From: a bacterium | GTDB lineage: Bacteria; Cyanobacteriota; Vampirovibrionia; Gastranaerophilales; Gastranaerophilaceae | Length of the DNA stretch: 32,919 bases | NCBI GenBank assembly: GCA_017409065.1 | Contig: JAFQTK010000091.1 | Span: forward strand, 1 to 32,919 | Direction: 5' to 3' | Shown here: piece by piece, positions 7,953 to 15,204 of the stretch | How the letters are laid out: the number at the start of each line of letters is the position of its first letter | Numbering within the stretch: the stretch's first letter is position 1 | Program-made: the position numbers and the translations under genes | Notes under the pieces: model-generated | Database searches by the model: none | The model's input: the letters and a program-made list of their open reading frames with translations, nothing else | What the model was told of the DNA's origin: nothing

Positions 7953-8834
7953 ATGTTAGAGTCATCAAAAAAGATAAACATTTGCTTGGCTTGCGATAAT
8001 AATTATGCTCCTTTGGCAGGAGTTTCGATTGCATCATTTTTGAAAAATTCTGCTAATGATGAATATCTAAGCTTTTTTGTATTAGATAACAATATTTCTG
8101 ATGAAAATAAAAAGAAAATCAGTAGTTTAACTAAAATAAAAGATTGTAGTATCGAGTTTATTCAAGTTGAAAGTGAAAAGTTTGAAAATCTTTATTTGCC
8201 TGATAAAAAAGGATATTTGTCAATTTGCTCCTATTATAGATTTCTTATTTCCTCATTGTTTTCGCACTTAGATAAGATATTGTATGTTGACTGCGATGTG
8301 ATTGCTACATCTTCAGTGTGGGAATACTACAATACGGATTTGGATAATTTTTATGCTGCGGTCATAAAAGATACTTCTTGTGAGGAAAATCAAGTTAGAT
8401 TAGGTTTTGAATCTAAAGATATTTATTTTAATGCCGGTGTTATTTTAATTAATATTGCTGAATGGAGAAAAAATAACTTAGAATTAGCATTGTTTAATAG
8501 CGTAGGTGAAAATTTGGATGATCAGGATATACTTAATATTGTGTTGAAAGGTCGTATCAGAGTTGTAGAAGACAGATGGAACTGGCAAGGAAAGTCTAAA
8601 AATTATTCTCAAACAACTCCACCGAATTTAATCCATTTTATAACTGCATATAAACCTTGGGTCACCGGTTCTAAAAGAGGTTTCGATAATGAATATTTTA
8701 AAGCTCTTGCTTTAACTCCTTGGAATAGTTTTTATGACCAACATATTAGAAGATTTTTGCCTGTTATCCGTAAAGATAGAAAATTTATTCATATTTGTTT
8801 TTGGGGGTTAAAAACAAGAATCAAATATGTATAA
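7953..8834 (+). CDS. Glycosyltransferase family 8 (LPS glycosyltransferase type)
   Basis: Retaining glycosyltransferase that transfers glucose or galactose from UDP-sugar to an LPS-core or similar glycan. 293 aa from the ATG chosen here. The N-terminus (INICLACDNNYAPLAGVSIASFL) is the GT8 nucleotide-binding strand. The metal-binding DxD is in ILYVDCDVIAT, followed by YFNAGVILINIAEWR, LDDQDILNIV and LIHFITAYKPWVTG, all family landmarks in the expected order. The C-terminus has the basic, aromatic tail (RRFLPVIRKDRKFIH) typical of membrane-associated LPS enzymes. An in-frame TTG at 7926 would add nine residues. I prefer 7953 because homologous sequence starts just after it; neither start has a strong ribosome-binding site. 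Confidence 0.9.
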   Translation: MLESSKKINICLACDNNYAPLAGVSIASFLKNSANDEYLSFFVLDNNISDENKKKISSLTKIKDCSIEFIQVESEKFENLYLPDKKGYLSICSYYRFLISSLFSHLDKILYVDCDVIATSSVWEYYNTDLDNFYAAVIKDTSCEENQVRLGFESKDIYFNAGVILINIAEWRKNNLELALFNSVGENLDDQDILNIVLKGRIRVVEDRWNWQGKSKNYSQTTPPNLIHFITAYKPWVTGSKRGFDNEYFKALALTPWNSFYDQHIRRFLPVIRKDRKFIHICFWGLKTRIKYV

Positions 8835-8857
8835 AAAAAAGCCTGTGTGAGCAGGCT
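8833..8857 (-). terminator. Intrinsic terminator of the mobile-element cassette
   Basis: AGCCTG, loop, CAGGCT (8840-8857). The A-run at 8833-8840 reads as a U-tract on the minus strand. It overlaps the stop codon of the GT8 gene. Confidence 0.7.
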
Positions 8858-8884
8858 GAAGAAGAGGTGGTTTGTTTATAAGAA

Positions 8885-9403
8885 TTAGTACTTAATCTCT
8901 ATTGATTCTAATTCATCGGTTGTTTTTGCATTGAGAATTTGTTCTTTTATTGATAAATATTTTACGTTCCACAATGCACCTGTGTAATCGGATATTGTTG
9001 ATAAAAGTTGCAGAATTTCATTTTGATTTAATTCAACCTGTATATCATCTTTTGACAGCCATAAAACAGTGTCTATTGCACCTATGTTTAGCATGTTGTA
9101 TTGAGAAGTCAATTTAGAAATATTTGAAGTGTTAGTTTCAAAGCTAGCATTTTTAAATGTAACAGTGCCATTTTCTTCTGCATCGTATGCCATTCTTAGT
9201 GCTAGTGTTAGTTTTTCATCCTTTAAAGTTTTAAGTTTTTCAATTTCAAAATTTTGATTTAAAACTAAAGTATTGTCTTTTACTATGTATTTACCAACTT
9301 CGTAATCTGACGGTAACGCGAAGACATTTTCGTAGAATCTGCTGAGTGCTTTCTCATTGTAAGCAGTTAGTAAGCTGTTGTTAACGATAGTGTAGTATTT
9401 CAT
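8885..9403 (-). CDS. Phage tail-associated protein, DUF4376-like
   Basis: 172 aa. The region from about residue 55 (KLKTLKDEKLTLALRMAYDA) through NTSNISKLTSQYNML, DTVLWLSKDDIQVELNQNEI and a tail of WNVKYLSIKEQILNA plus TTDELESIEI reproduces the order of features in DUF4376 proteins, which sit at the ends of phage tail-fibre operons and are thought to act in fibre assembly or as fibre tips. The ATG overlaps the stop of the upstream tail-fibre-like gene by one base (TAATG), and the AAAGGAGC ribosome-binding site lies within that gene, so translation is coupled. It is the last gene of the minus-strand cassette and is followed by a terminator. No other structural phage genes are visible. Confidence 0.75.
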   Translation of the reverse strand: MKYYTIVNNSLLTAYNEKALSRFYENVFALPSDYEVGKYIVKDNTLVLNQNFEIEKLKTLKDEKLTLALRMAYDAEENGTVTFKNASFETNTSNISKLTSQYNMLNIGAIDTVLWLSKDDIQVELNQNEILQLLSTISDYTGALWNVKYLSIKEQILNAKTTDELESIEIKY

Positions 9404-10323
9404 TATTTAGCTCCTTTCATTGGGATAAAATATCGGGTATACTTTCCACTTCCAAGTAAATGTGTTAAATTGGCATTTTGTGGGACAAATGTAACAGTAC
9501 TTGCGTAGCCGGTTTGAGCATTAGCTGTTGCAATCAACGAAAATGCTTTTGAATTTACGCTTATGCTCACACCATTATATCCGTTTAGTGTCCCGTCCAG
9601 TGTTATGTAGAGCCAACCTGCACTTGGAGTTGTATATGGCAGTGTAATTGTAATTGAGTTTTCAATGTCAGGTGCTATCCAATCTGCTATTTCAGTTTTT
9701 GCACTCAGACAGGCATTTAGATTGCTTAAATCTGTATTTAGTTTGTTGTTTAAATCGGTAGCAATGTTATCAATAGTGATATCTGCTTCGTTTTTTATAC
9801 CATTTGCAACAACAATATAATAAAGAACTTCAATAGTTGAATTGTTGCTTTCTCCAGATTCTGAATTTGTGATTTGTTCTAAATCAGATATTTTAGGAAG
9901 TCTTAGTGTTTTTTCAGTATTGTTATAAACAAATTTTCCACAATATCCGCTATTAGATGCGATTTCTTGCCATTCTGATTCACTGCAAAATAGCTCGGGA
10001 TAATTATCTTTAAATGAAGCAATGTATTCTATAAATTGAGGATATAATCCATCAGAGGATAAAATTTCACCGTCTAATAGGTGTAACCCTCCATCGGTTA
10101 GTGGAATTGGAGAAGCAATAATCTCTCCCACTAAATGAGTTGGAACTGAATTGTCATAAATAACTCTTTTAGCTTCATCTGTTATATTTGATAGGTTTAT
10201 ATCAGATGAACTTTGTTTAGTGTCAGCGATGTAGTTTAGAACAGCAGCAAAGTTTTCATTAACTTCATTTGCTTTTGCTTTTGTTCCGGGAATAAATGTA
10301 TATGGAACGTGATATGTAGTCAT
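9403..10323 (-). CDS. Tail-fibre / tail-collar-like protein
   Basis: 306 aa. The N-terminal YTFIPGTKAKANEVNENF (8-25) is the capping segment seen in many gut prophage tail fibres. The middle (GGLHLLDGEILSSDGLYPQF, then a W-containing loop and KTLRLPKI near 135-145) resembles phage tail-collar domains, in which a conserved DG/Y motif precedes a short beta domain. The C-terminal 100 residues are Thr/Ser/Gly-rich beta sequence ending in YTRYFIPMKGAK, probably the receptor-binding tip. A strong AAGGAG ribosome-binding site precedes the ATG. It may be a remnant of a prophage or a tailocin-like fibre cassette. The fold assignment is from motif impressions. Confidence 0.7.
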   Translation of the reverse strand: MTTYHVPYTFIPGTKAKANEVNENFAAVLNYIADTKQSSSDINLSNITDEAKRVIYDNSVPTHLVGEIIASPIPLTDGGLHLLDGEILSSDGLYPQFIEYIASFKDNYPELFCSESEWQEIASNSGYCGKFVYNNTEKTLRLPKISDLEQITNSESGESNNSTIEVLYYIVVANGIKNEADITIDNIATDLNNKLNTDLSNLNACLSAKTEIADWIAPDIENSITITLPYTTPSAGWLYITLDGTLNGYNGVSISVNSKAFSLIATANAQTGYASTVTFVPQNANLTHLLGSGKYTRYFIPMKGAK

Positions 10324-10410
10324 TTTATACTCCTTTTTTTAATAAGTAGTGGTAAGCTTACAAAATTACTATTACATATTAGTAAAAGGAATTTTTTTTA
10401 AAAGTTAGTT

Positions 10411-11601
10411 TTAATACCGACAAATAATTATTAAATTTTCCCATTTTGCGAGCCAGTTTTTACCGCTCATAGTATTTTCATCAATGTTTTTATAGTGCCA
10501 TGATTTAATGATTTCATCATCACACAAATCATCTAAAACGCTTTCAAATTTATCCCGAATTTGTATAGGTTTGAAAGATTTATATAGGTTGCTAACGACT
10601 TCTAAAAGCTCTTTAACTTGAATTTTATTTGCTTTGTTTTGTGCTAATTTTAAACCTATTCTTCTATGCCAAATATGAGTTTTGTGGTTATATTCAACTA
10701 TTTTTCTTGGGATGGTAGTTCTTGGGAGCTTGTCGAATTTGCTTGGAATAGACACTATATATTTGAAGTTATCAAATTTAGTTACATGCAAAAGTTCTAA
10801 ATCATTAAGTAGTGTAAGTGCTGTTTCTATTTTTTCTTTTTCAATTTTTTTAAATCCGCCTCTTCTGCCATTAGCATTTGGATTTTTTTTAAGCCCTCTT
10901 GTTGCCATTATATCGTCACAAGAAATAATTAATTTATCGTCTGAGTTTTTACTAAATAATGAATGGCAAGTAATATGGAAAATATCGCATATTAAATCAG
11001 AATGCATATTGTACAGGTGTTTATGTATATAACTTTCGTCAACGAGTATTGTTGTTAAATTTTTGTTGTTTGTGCATTCTGTTGAAATTGTTTTTACATA
11101 TGAATTTCTAACTAAATGTATAAAGATAGGAGTCCATAGTTTTTGTATAAATTCACTCAGATGAGCTTTCATTCCCTTTTCTGTCAAAAAAAACGGATAG
11201 ATTGACATGGACCCTGTATTATTTTTGATTTCTATATGAATTTTATAAAAACTGTTTTCGAATGAAAAGTTATTTATAAACTTTGTTTTTATTTTTATTA
11301 TTCCTTTGTAATTTAGGTTAAAGGTGGTTAGTGTAAAGTCATAATCTATAACAAAATTTTTATTGAAAGAAAATTCTTCGGGACGAAGTTTTTTCATTGC
11401 CTCTATTTCATTTTTGCTAAATTTATACTTGTAAACTTGTTGAGCTGAAAAAGGCAAAGAAAAAATTTCAGAAAAAATAAGTTGGTAACAATACCGACTC
11501 AAACACCATAATATGACAGCAGATAAGCTGAAATTTTTAGTTTTAAAGTATTCATACTTGTTACTGGCGATGGATAAATTACAGCATTTTTTACTATTCA
11601 T
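10411..11601 (-). CDS. Rep-like DNA-binding protein of mobile-element type
   Basis: 396 aa from the ATG chosen here. It is Lys/Asn/Ile-rich and more AT-rich than the housekeeping genes. Around residue 245 the segment LIISCDDIMATRGLKKNP followed by NGRRGGFKK, then a helical stretch (IETALTLLNDLELLHV), matches a module I associate with replication-initiator-like proteins of plasmids and integrative elements, where GRRGG precedes a winged-helix-type segment. Before it there is a beta-rich half (residues 60-190) and after it a helix-rich C-terminus (ELLEVVSNLYKSFKPIQIRDK). It leads the cassette that contains the tail-fibre pair, 88 bases upstream. An in-frame TTG at 11619 is possible, but it lies upstream of the predicted transcription start. 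Replication function is inferred. Confidence 0.5.
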   Translation of the reverse strand: MNSKKCCNLSIASNKYEYFKTKNFSLSAVILWCLSRYCYQLIFSEIFSLPFSAQQVYKYKFSKNEIEAMKKLRPEEFSFNKNFVIDYDFTLTTFNLNYKGIIKIKTKFINNFSFENSFYKIHIEIKNNTGSMSIYPFFLTEKGMKAHLSEFIQKLWTPIFIHLVRNSYVKTISTECTNNKNLTTILVDESYIHKHLYNMHSDLICDIFHITCHSLFSKNSDDKLIISCDDIMATRGLKKNPNANGRRGGFKKIEKEKIETALTLLNDLELLHVTKFDNFKYIVSIPSKFDKLPRTTIPRKIVEYNHKTHIWHRRIGLKLAQNKANKIQVKELLEVVSNLYKSFKPIQIRDKFESVLDDLCDDEIIKSWHYKNIDENTMSGKNWLAKWENLIIICRY

Positions 11602-11610
11602 ATTTATAGA

Positions 11611-11638
11611 ATAACACAAAACAGTTTACAAATGTCAA
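11611..11638 (-). promoter_or_regulatory. Promoter of the Rep-like gene, possibly leaderless
   Basis: On the minus strand TTGACA (11638-11633), 16-bp spacer, TGTTAT (11616-11611). A start about 7 bases downstream (near 11604) would leave only about 3 bases before the ATG at 11601. A competing TTGTAA-N17-TATAAA reading would start inside the gene. The -35 lies immediately beside the end of the nitrilase-family gene. Confidence 0.45.
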
Positions 11639-11639
11639 G

Positions 11640-12461
11640 TTATTTTATTAAATTGTCAATAGGGAATATTTGTCTTGCCTTTCTTAAGGCTGAAAAATCT
11701 AATCGAGCAGATATTGCGGTTTCTTCGTCTTTTGCATTTGCTAATACGTTACCTTCAAAATCTACTATCATAGAGTTGCCTAGACCTGTAAACATTGGTC
11801 TTACATCTCCAACTTCATTAGACGTAACTATATATGCAACATTGTCATATGCTCTTGCGCAGGTAATCATTTGCCAATTTTTCAGGTATTGAGTTTTGTA
11901 TGTTTCAGGGGCTTTATTTATTACTGACCACGCAGCAGGGACCACAAATAATTCTGCTCCTAATTTGCATAAGGTTGAGAACATATCAGCAAATCTTAGG
12001 TCAAAGCAAGTTGCAAACCCAATTTTTCCGAAATCTGTTTCTGCAACAACATATTTTTCACCAGCCGTTGTGTATCCACCTTCATTTCCTCCAAAATAAT
12101 CAAACAGGTGTATTTTATCGTATTTAGAAACTATTTTCCCGTTTCTATTAAGTAAGTATGCACGATTGAAGCACTTGTCTTCGTCCTTAAAGATTATGCT
12201 ACCGCAATGAATATATGAATTGTATTGTTTTGCTATCTGTGCCAGTTCTTTTAAAACAACTGAGGAGTCTTCGCATTCAGCATATTTTATAAATTCTTTA
12301 TTAGACAAGTTAAATCCTGTATCAAAAAATTCAGGTAAAACAATTAAATCAAAAGTTTTTTCCTTCGTATTGGAAATAAGTGTTTTTACCTTATCCAAAT
12401 TCGCTGTTTTATCAGCTTTTATAGGTGTGAATTGTAAGCTTAAAATTTTTACGTTGTCCAT
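11640..12461 (-). CDS. Carbon-nitrogen hydrolase, omega-amidase/nitrilase family
   Basis: Cytoplasmic amidase of the nitrilase superfamily. The YafV/Nit2 branch hydrolyses alpha-ketoglutaramate or similar omega-amides and serves metabolite repair. 273 aa, a normal length. The catalytic triad is visible: Glu44 in VLPEFFDTGF, Lys116 in KYDKIHLFDY and Cys152 in IGFATCFDLRF. The text between these (DKCFNRAYLLNRNGKIVSKY) is also canonical. AGAGG lies 6 bases before the ATG. Substrate cannot be read from sequence; the ketoglutaramate assignment is by similarity of the active-site surroundings. It stands as a single gene between the ompH terminator and the Rep-like gene. Confidence 0.92.
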   Translation of the reverse strand: MDNVKILSLQFTPIKADKTANLDKVKTLISNTKEKTFDLIVLPEFFDTGFNLSNKEFIKYAECEDSSVVLKELAQIAKQYNSYIHCGSIIFKDEDKCFNRAYLLNRNGKIVSKYDKIHLFDYFGGNEGGYTTAGEKYVVAETDFGKIGFATCFDLRFADMFSTLCKLGAELFVVPAAWSVINKAPETYKTQYLKNWQMITCARAYDNVAYIVTSNEVGDVRPMFTGLGNSMIVDFEGNVLANAKDEETAISARLDFSALRKARQIFPIDNLIK

Positions 12462-12477
12462 TTTTTCCTCTTAAAAA

Positions 12478-12504
12478 CAAAAAAGAGCCAAAACGGCTCT
12501 TTTT
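12478..12504 (-). terminator. Intrinsic terminator after the ompH-like gene
   Basis: AAAAGAGCC (12481-12489), loop AAAAC, GGCTCTTTT (12495-12503). The A-run on the plus strand gives the U-tract for the minus transcript. The stem is symmetric, so it could also stop plus-strand transcripts. Confidence 0.8.
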
Positions 12505-12522
12505 GTAGTGATTAAAGTATTT

Positions 12523-12990
12523 TTATTTTACAGCTGCCATAATCGCAGAAGTAATGTCTTCGCCACCGGAAAGAACTACACTTTTAGATAAAACTAAGTT
12601 GTAACCGCCTAGTTTAGCTCTTGCTGAAATTGTATCGGAAATGCTTTTATCGATAGCTTTTAACTTTGTAGCATAATCTTTTTCCATTGCTGCTTTTTTA
12701 GAAGCAAGTTCTTTAGAGTATTTTTCTTCTAATGCTTTTTTCTTAGTTGCATCTGTTTCTTTAGCTATATTTGTTTTAGCTGTTTGTACAAATTTGGTTA
12801 AATCTGCAACTTTTTTCTTTTGTTCTTCTTTTAATGAGGCTACTTGTTTAGAGTTTCCGACAACCTTTGAAACATCCACAACTGCTACTTTGTAGTTTGC
12901 AGGAACATTAGAGATTGCGTAATTATTGATTGATAGACCAATCGCCATTGATACAGCTGCGACTGCGATAAATTTTAAATTGTTTTTCAT
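12523..12990 (-). CDS. OmpH/Skp-family periplasmic chaperone-like protein
   Basis: 155 aa. An N-terminal signal peptide (KNNLKFIAVAAVSMAIGLSI, about residues 2-28) precedes a mature protein that opens with KVAVVDVSKVVGNSKQVASL, the first strand and helix of Skp/OmpH proteins. Residues 58-125 are a highly charged coiled coil with KKK and EE blocks (LKEEQKKKVADLTKFVQ; EEKYSKELASKKAAMEK), corresponding to the tentacles of the Skp trimer. The C-terminus (GYNLVLSKSVVLSGGEDIT) is the closing strand of the fold. It is expected to hold unfolded outer-membrane proteins in the periplasm, which supports a diderm envelope. AAAGGAC lies before the ATG. It is monocistronic, without the usual bamA or lpxD neighbours. 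Confidence 0.9.
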   Translation of the reverse strand: MKNNLKFIAVAAVSMAIGLSINNYAISNVPANYKVAVVDVSKVVGNSKQVASLKEEQKKKVADLTKFVQTAKTNIAKETDATKKKALEEKYSKELASKKAAMEKDYATKLKAIDKSISDTISARAKLGGYNLVLSKSVVLSGGEDITSAIMAAVK

Positions 12991-13077
12991 GCTAAAAGTC
13001 CTTTCATTAAAACTCAGGTTATAATAATAACATAAATTGAAAAAGATTCATATAGCTAAATAGTTAATCGCTTACAA

Positions 13078-13113
13078 TAACAAAGCAAGCGTAATGGAAC
13101 GCTTACTTTGTTA
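13078..13113. repeat. Long near-perfect hairpin
   Basis: Two 15-base arms (13078-13092 and 13099-13113) with one mismatch around the loop AATGGA. There is no adjacent U-tract on either strand. It lies downstream of the small secreted-protein gene and upstream of the ompH-like gene, so it may stabilise or end the 13135-13491 transcript. Confidence 0.6.
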
Positions 13114-13134
13114 TGTGCTTTGATATGTTTTTTA

Positions 13135-13491
13135 TTATTTGCCATATTTGTTTTGTGTGCTATTAGTTCTTTGGGGTTGGTAAGAATTATTATTTCTTGT
13201 ATTTATATTTGAAGAATTTTTATGCACATTTGATCTGTTGATGTTGTTTGTTGAGGTGTTTGAATTGTGAGTATTTCTTGATGAATTTTCAAAAAAATCT
13301 CTGGCTGTTCGTTTAGAATCTTGGTATCTTGAGTTTGCTAAATTATCTTTTTGTGCAAAGGACCAAGTCGGTAGTATTTCTATACGTTCTTCGCATATAT
13401 TTTCTTGCATAGAATCTATTTTTTCTTTTGAATTTGCAATTCCGACATTTAAAATTGTCACACATAACAGTAATAAACCTAATTTTTTCAT
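13135..13491 (-). CDS. Small secreted low-complexity protein
   Basis: 118 aa, not recognised. Residues 1-21 form a clear signal peptide (KKLGLLLLCVTILNVGIANS). The mature part has a short charged segment with a single Cys (ENICEERIEILPTWSFAQKD), then an Asn/Ser/Thr/Arg-rich, probably disordered tail (SSRNTHNSNTSTNNINRSN, ending in YQPQRTNSTQNKYGK). AAAGGAG lies 6 bases upstream of the ATG, a strong ribosome-binding site that supports translation. Its expected location is the periplasm or cell surface. It faces the same way as the ompH-like gene but is separated from it by the 13078 hairpin. The tail could be a linker or phase-variable-like low-complexity region. Confidence 0.75.
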   Translation of the reverse strand: MKKLGLLLLCVTILNVGIANSKEKIDSMQENICEERIEILPTWSFAQKDNLANSRYQDSKRTARDFFENSSRNTHNSNTSTNNINRSNVHKNSSNINTRNNNSYQPQRTNSTQNKYGK

Positions 13492-13658
13492 TGCTTCTCC
13501 TTTCTGTTATGTGCTAAAGCTATCACTTATATTCAAAATAAAATATTCACCATTTTGGTTATTTACTTTATGTAAAAGAAGAAAAATTTATACCCAAATA
13601 GGTAATATGCAATTTATTTTTAATTTGTAAAATTAAAATAGGAATATTAGAAATAAAC

Positions 13659-14828
13659 ATGAACATAAAATATAATAATTTACTGATAGCAAATGTATTT
13701 TTCTCTGCATTGGTACTATCTTTAAGTATAAATAAGTATAATTTGTTAATTACGGTAGCAGCATTTTTTTACCTGTTAGTTAATATTCTTATATACTTGG
13801 TTAACAAAACAAAAGAGAAATACTTCGGCGGACAAATAATAGATTATTTAAATTTTAATCGAGAATTAATTAACTATAATACTATTCTGGAGCAAATAAT
13901 AACTCTCTCGAAGATATCTGTTAATATAAAGGATTCGCACCAAAATCAAATAATATCAAGTAGTATTTTTGACAAAATTCCATCAGATACCGAGTTGGCT
14001 GAATGTAAATTGTTTGCACTGGAAGGAAATAATTACAAGGTTACTGCTGGGAAAATAAAAGATTTTTTAAATCATGGTGAGTCTACTATTACTTTACTGC
14101 AAGATGTAACAGATGAATTTGAGGAACAGAAGAATAAGGAAGCTGCATTCGCAATGATTGCTCACGATTTGAAAAATCCAATTTATGCCTCAGAAAGAGC
14201 TTTGTATTTACTTTATCACGAAAAATTTGGTGAACTTAACAATGCACAAAAAGATATTTTAAAAATGAGTTATTCGTCTGTTAATTTTGCTAAGCAATTA
14301 GTAAATAATATACTTGCTGCTTATAAATCATCCACTCAAAATGTTTCACTTTTAATTTCTGAATTTGATTTAGTCGACCTCATAAACGAGTGTAAAAGTG
14401 AGGCAGGTTTTCTAGCTGATGAAAAACAACTAAAGTTTATAATAAATATGCCGTCAACACTCTTTATTAGTGGTGATAGATTAGAAATACAAAGAGTAGT
14501 TCTGAATCTGCTGTTTAATGCAATAAACTATTCTGAACAAAATAGTGATATTGAATTAACACTGAGTTTTGATGAAGCCTATGTGAATTTCACGGTCCAA
14601 AATGTTGGAGATTATATATCTCCGGTAGAACTTGAAAATATTTTTGAGAAAAATATTACTTTATCAAAAAAATATAATAAGCCCGGAACCGGTTTGGGGT
14701 TATATTTATCAAAGAAAATAATAGATGCACATGACGGTATAATGATAGCTAAAAGTTTTCATAATAATATAAATATTTTCGGTTTTAAACTCAAAGTGTT
14801 GAAATTAGCTGATATTAAAGCATTATAG
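13659..14828 (+). CDS. Membrane-bound sensor histidine kinase
   Basis: 389 aa. Two TM helices (about 8-24 and 28-48) with almost no loop between them suggest sensing within the membrane or cytoplasm. Residues 75-155 form a short linker or degenerate PAS domain. The HisKA H-box is AFAMIAHDLKNPIYA with His169. The HATPase_c domain shows an N-box (VLNLLFNAINYS, Asn287) and a G-box (KPGTGLGLYLSKKIIDAH). No response regulator gene is next to it. It is clearly related to the kinase at 28423-30237: both share the HDLKxPI...KFGxLNxxQKxIL segment and the KNxTLxKKY...GTGLGLYxSK segment. No strong ribosome-binding site was seen before the ATG. Confidence 0.92.
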   Translation: MNIKYNNLLIANVFFSALVLSLSINKYNLLITVAAFFYLLVNILIYLVNKTKEKYFGGQIIDYLNFNRELINYNTILEQIITLSKISVNIKDSHQNQIISSSIFDKIPSDTELAECKLFALEGNNYKVTAGKIKDFLNHGESTITLLQDVTDEFEEQKNKEAAFAMIAHDLKNPIYASERALYLLYHEKFGELNNAQKDILKMSYSSVNFAKQLVNNILAAYKSSTQNVSLLISEFDLVDLINECKSEAGFLADEKQLKFIINMPSTLFISGDRLEIQRVVLNLLFNAINYSEQNSDIELTLSFDEAYVNFTVQNVGDYISPVELENIFEKNITLSKKYNKPGTGLGLYLSKKIIDAHDGIMIAKSFHNNINIFGFKLKVLKLADIKAL

Positions 14829-14866
14829 AAAATTTGATATCTTAAAAATTATTTTTCGAAAAACAC

Positions 14867-14895
14867 TTGACAAACTATTATTTGTGTTGTACAAT
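14867..14895 (+). promoter_or_regulatory. Strong sigma-70-type promoter of the 73-aa gene
   Basis: Consensus TTGACA (14867-14872), exact 17-bp spacer, TACAAT (14890-14895). Predicted start near 14902, leaving a leader of about 32 bases with GAGG at 14922-14925 before the ATG at 14934. Confidence 0.85.
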
Positions 14896-14933
14896 AGTTG
14901 CTCATTCCAAAAACAGGATACGAGGATAAAGAT

Positions 14934-15155
14934 ATGCAAGTAAACCCACTACAATATGAAACATTTGGTTCAAATCCTACTAAAACAGTAGCTAAAAAAG
15001 GCTATGCTATCCTTGTCGATGGAGAAAAATATATTGTTGGTGCCGGCAAAGATGTCATTGCAAGAAATGGCGGGACAAAAAACGCTATTGTGAATGCAAT
15101 TAAAAAAGTTACAGCACAACCGGTAGCTAAAACAGGCTTAAATATTATTGCTTAA
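14934..15155 (+). CDS. 73-aa protein with NP...FG leader
   Basis: Not recognised as a known family. The start at 14934 is chosen because GAGGAT lies 8-9 bases upstream; a longer frame opening at TTG 14898 begins before or at the predicted transcription start. The leader has NP at 4-5 and FG at 11-12. Residues 20-58 look like a compact basic beta/alpha domain (KKGYAILVDGEKYIVGAGKD, then GGTKNAIVNAIKK). The protein is Lys- and Ala-rich, with no TM helix or signal peptide. It has the best promoter in the window, and no terminator separates it from the next gene, which nevertheless has its own promoter. Small size plus a strong promoter suggest high expression. Confidence 0.75.
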   Translation: MQVNPLQYETFGSNPTKTVAKKGYAILVDGEKYIVGAGKDVIARNGGTKNAIVNAIKKVTAQPVAKTGLNIIA

Positions 15156-15170
15156 TTTCTTTTTTATAAA

Positions 15171-15198
15171 TTGACACGAGTTGTTCATAAAATATAAT
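15171..15198 (+). promoter_or_regulatory. Consensus promoter directly at the GT9 start codon
   Basis: TTGACA (15171-15176), 16-bp spacer, perfect TATAAT (15193-15198). The expected transcription start at 15204-15206 coincides with the ATG at 15205. Confidence 0.8.
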
Positions 15199-15204
15199 CT
15201 TATT

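Noticed and set aside
15181-15204. TTG start giving an N-terminal extension of the GT9 enzyme
   Set aside because: The extension lies within the promoter (spacer and -10), so it would not be on the mRNA, and it adds non-homologous residues before the GT9 motif.
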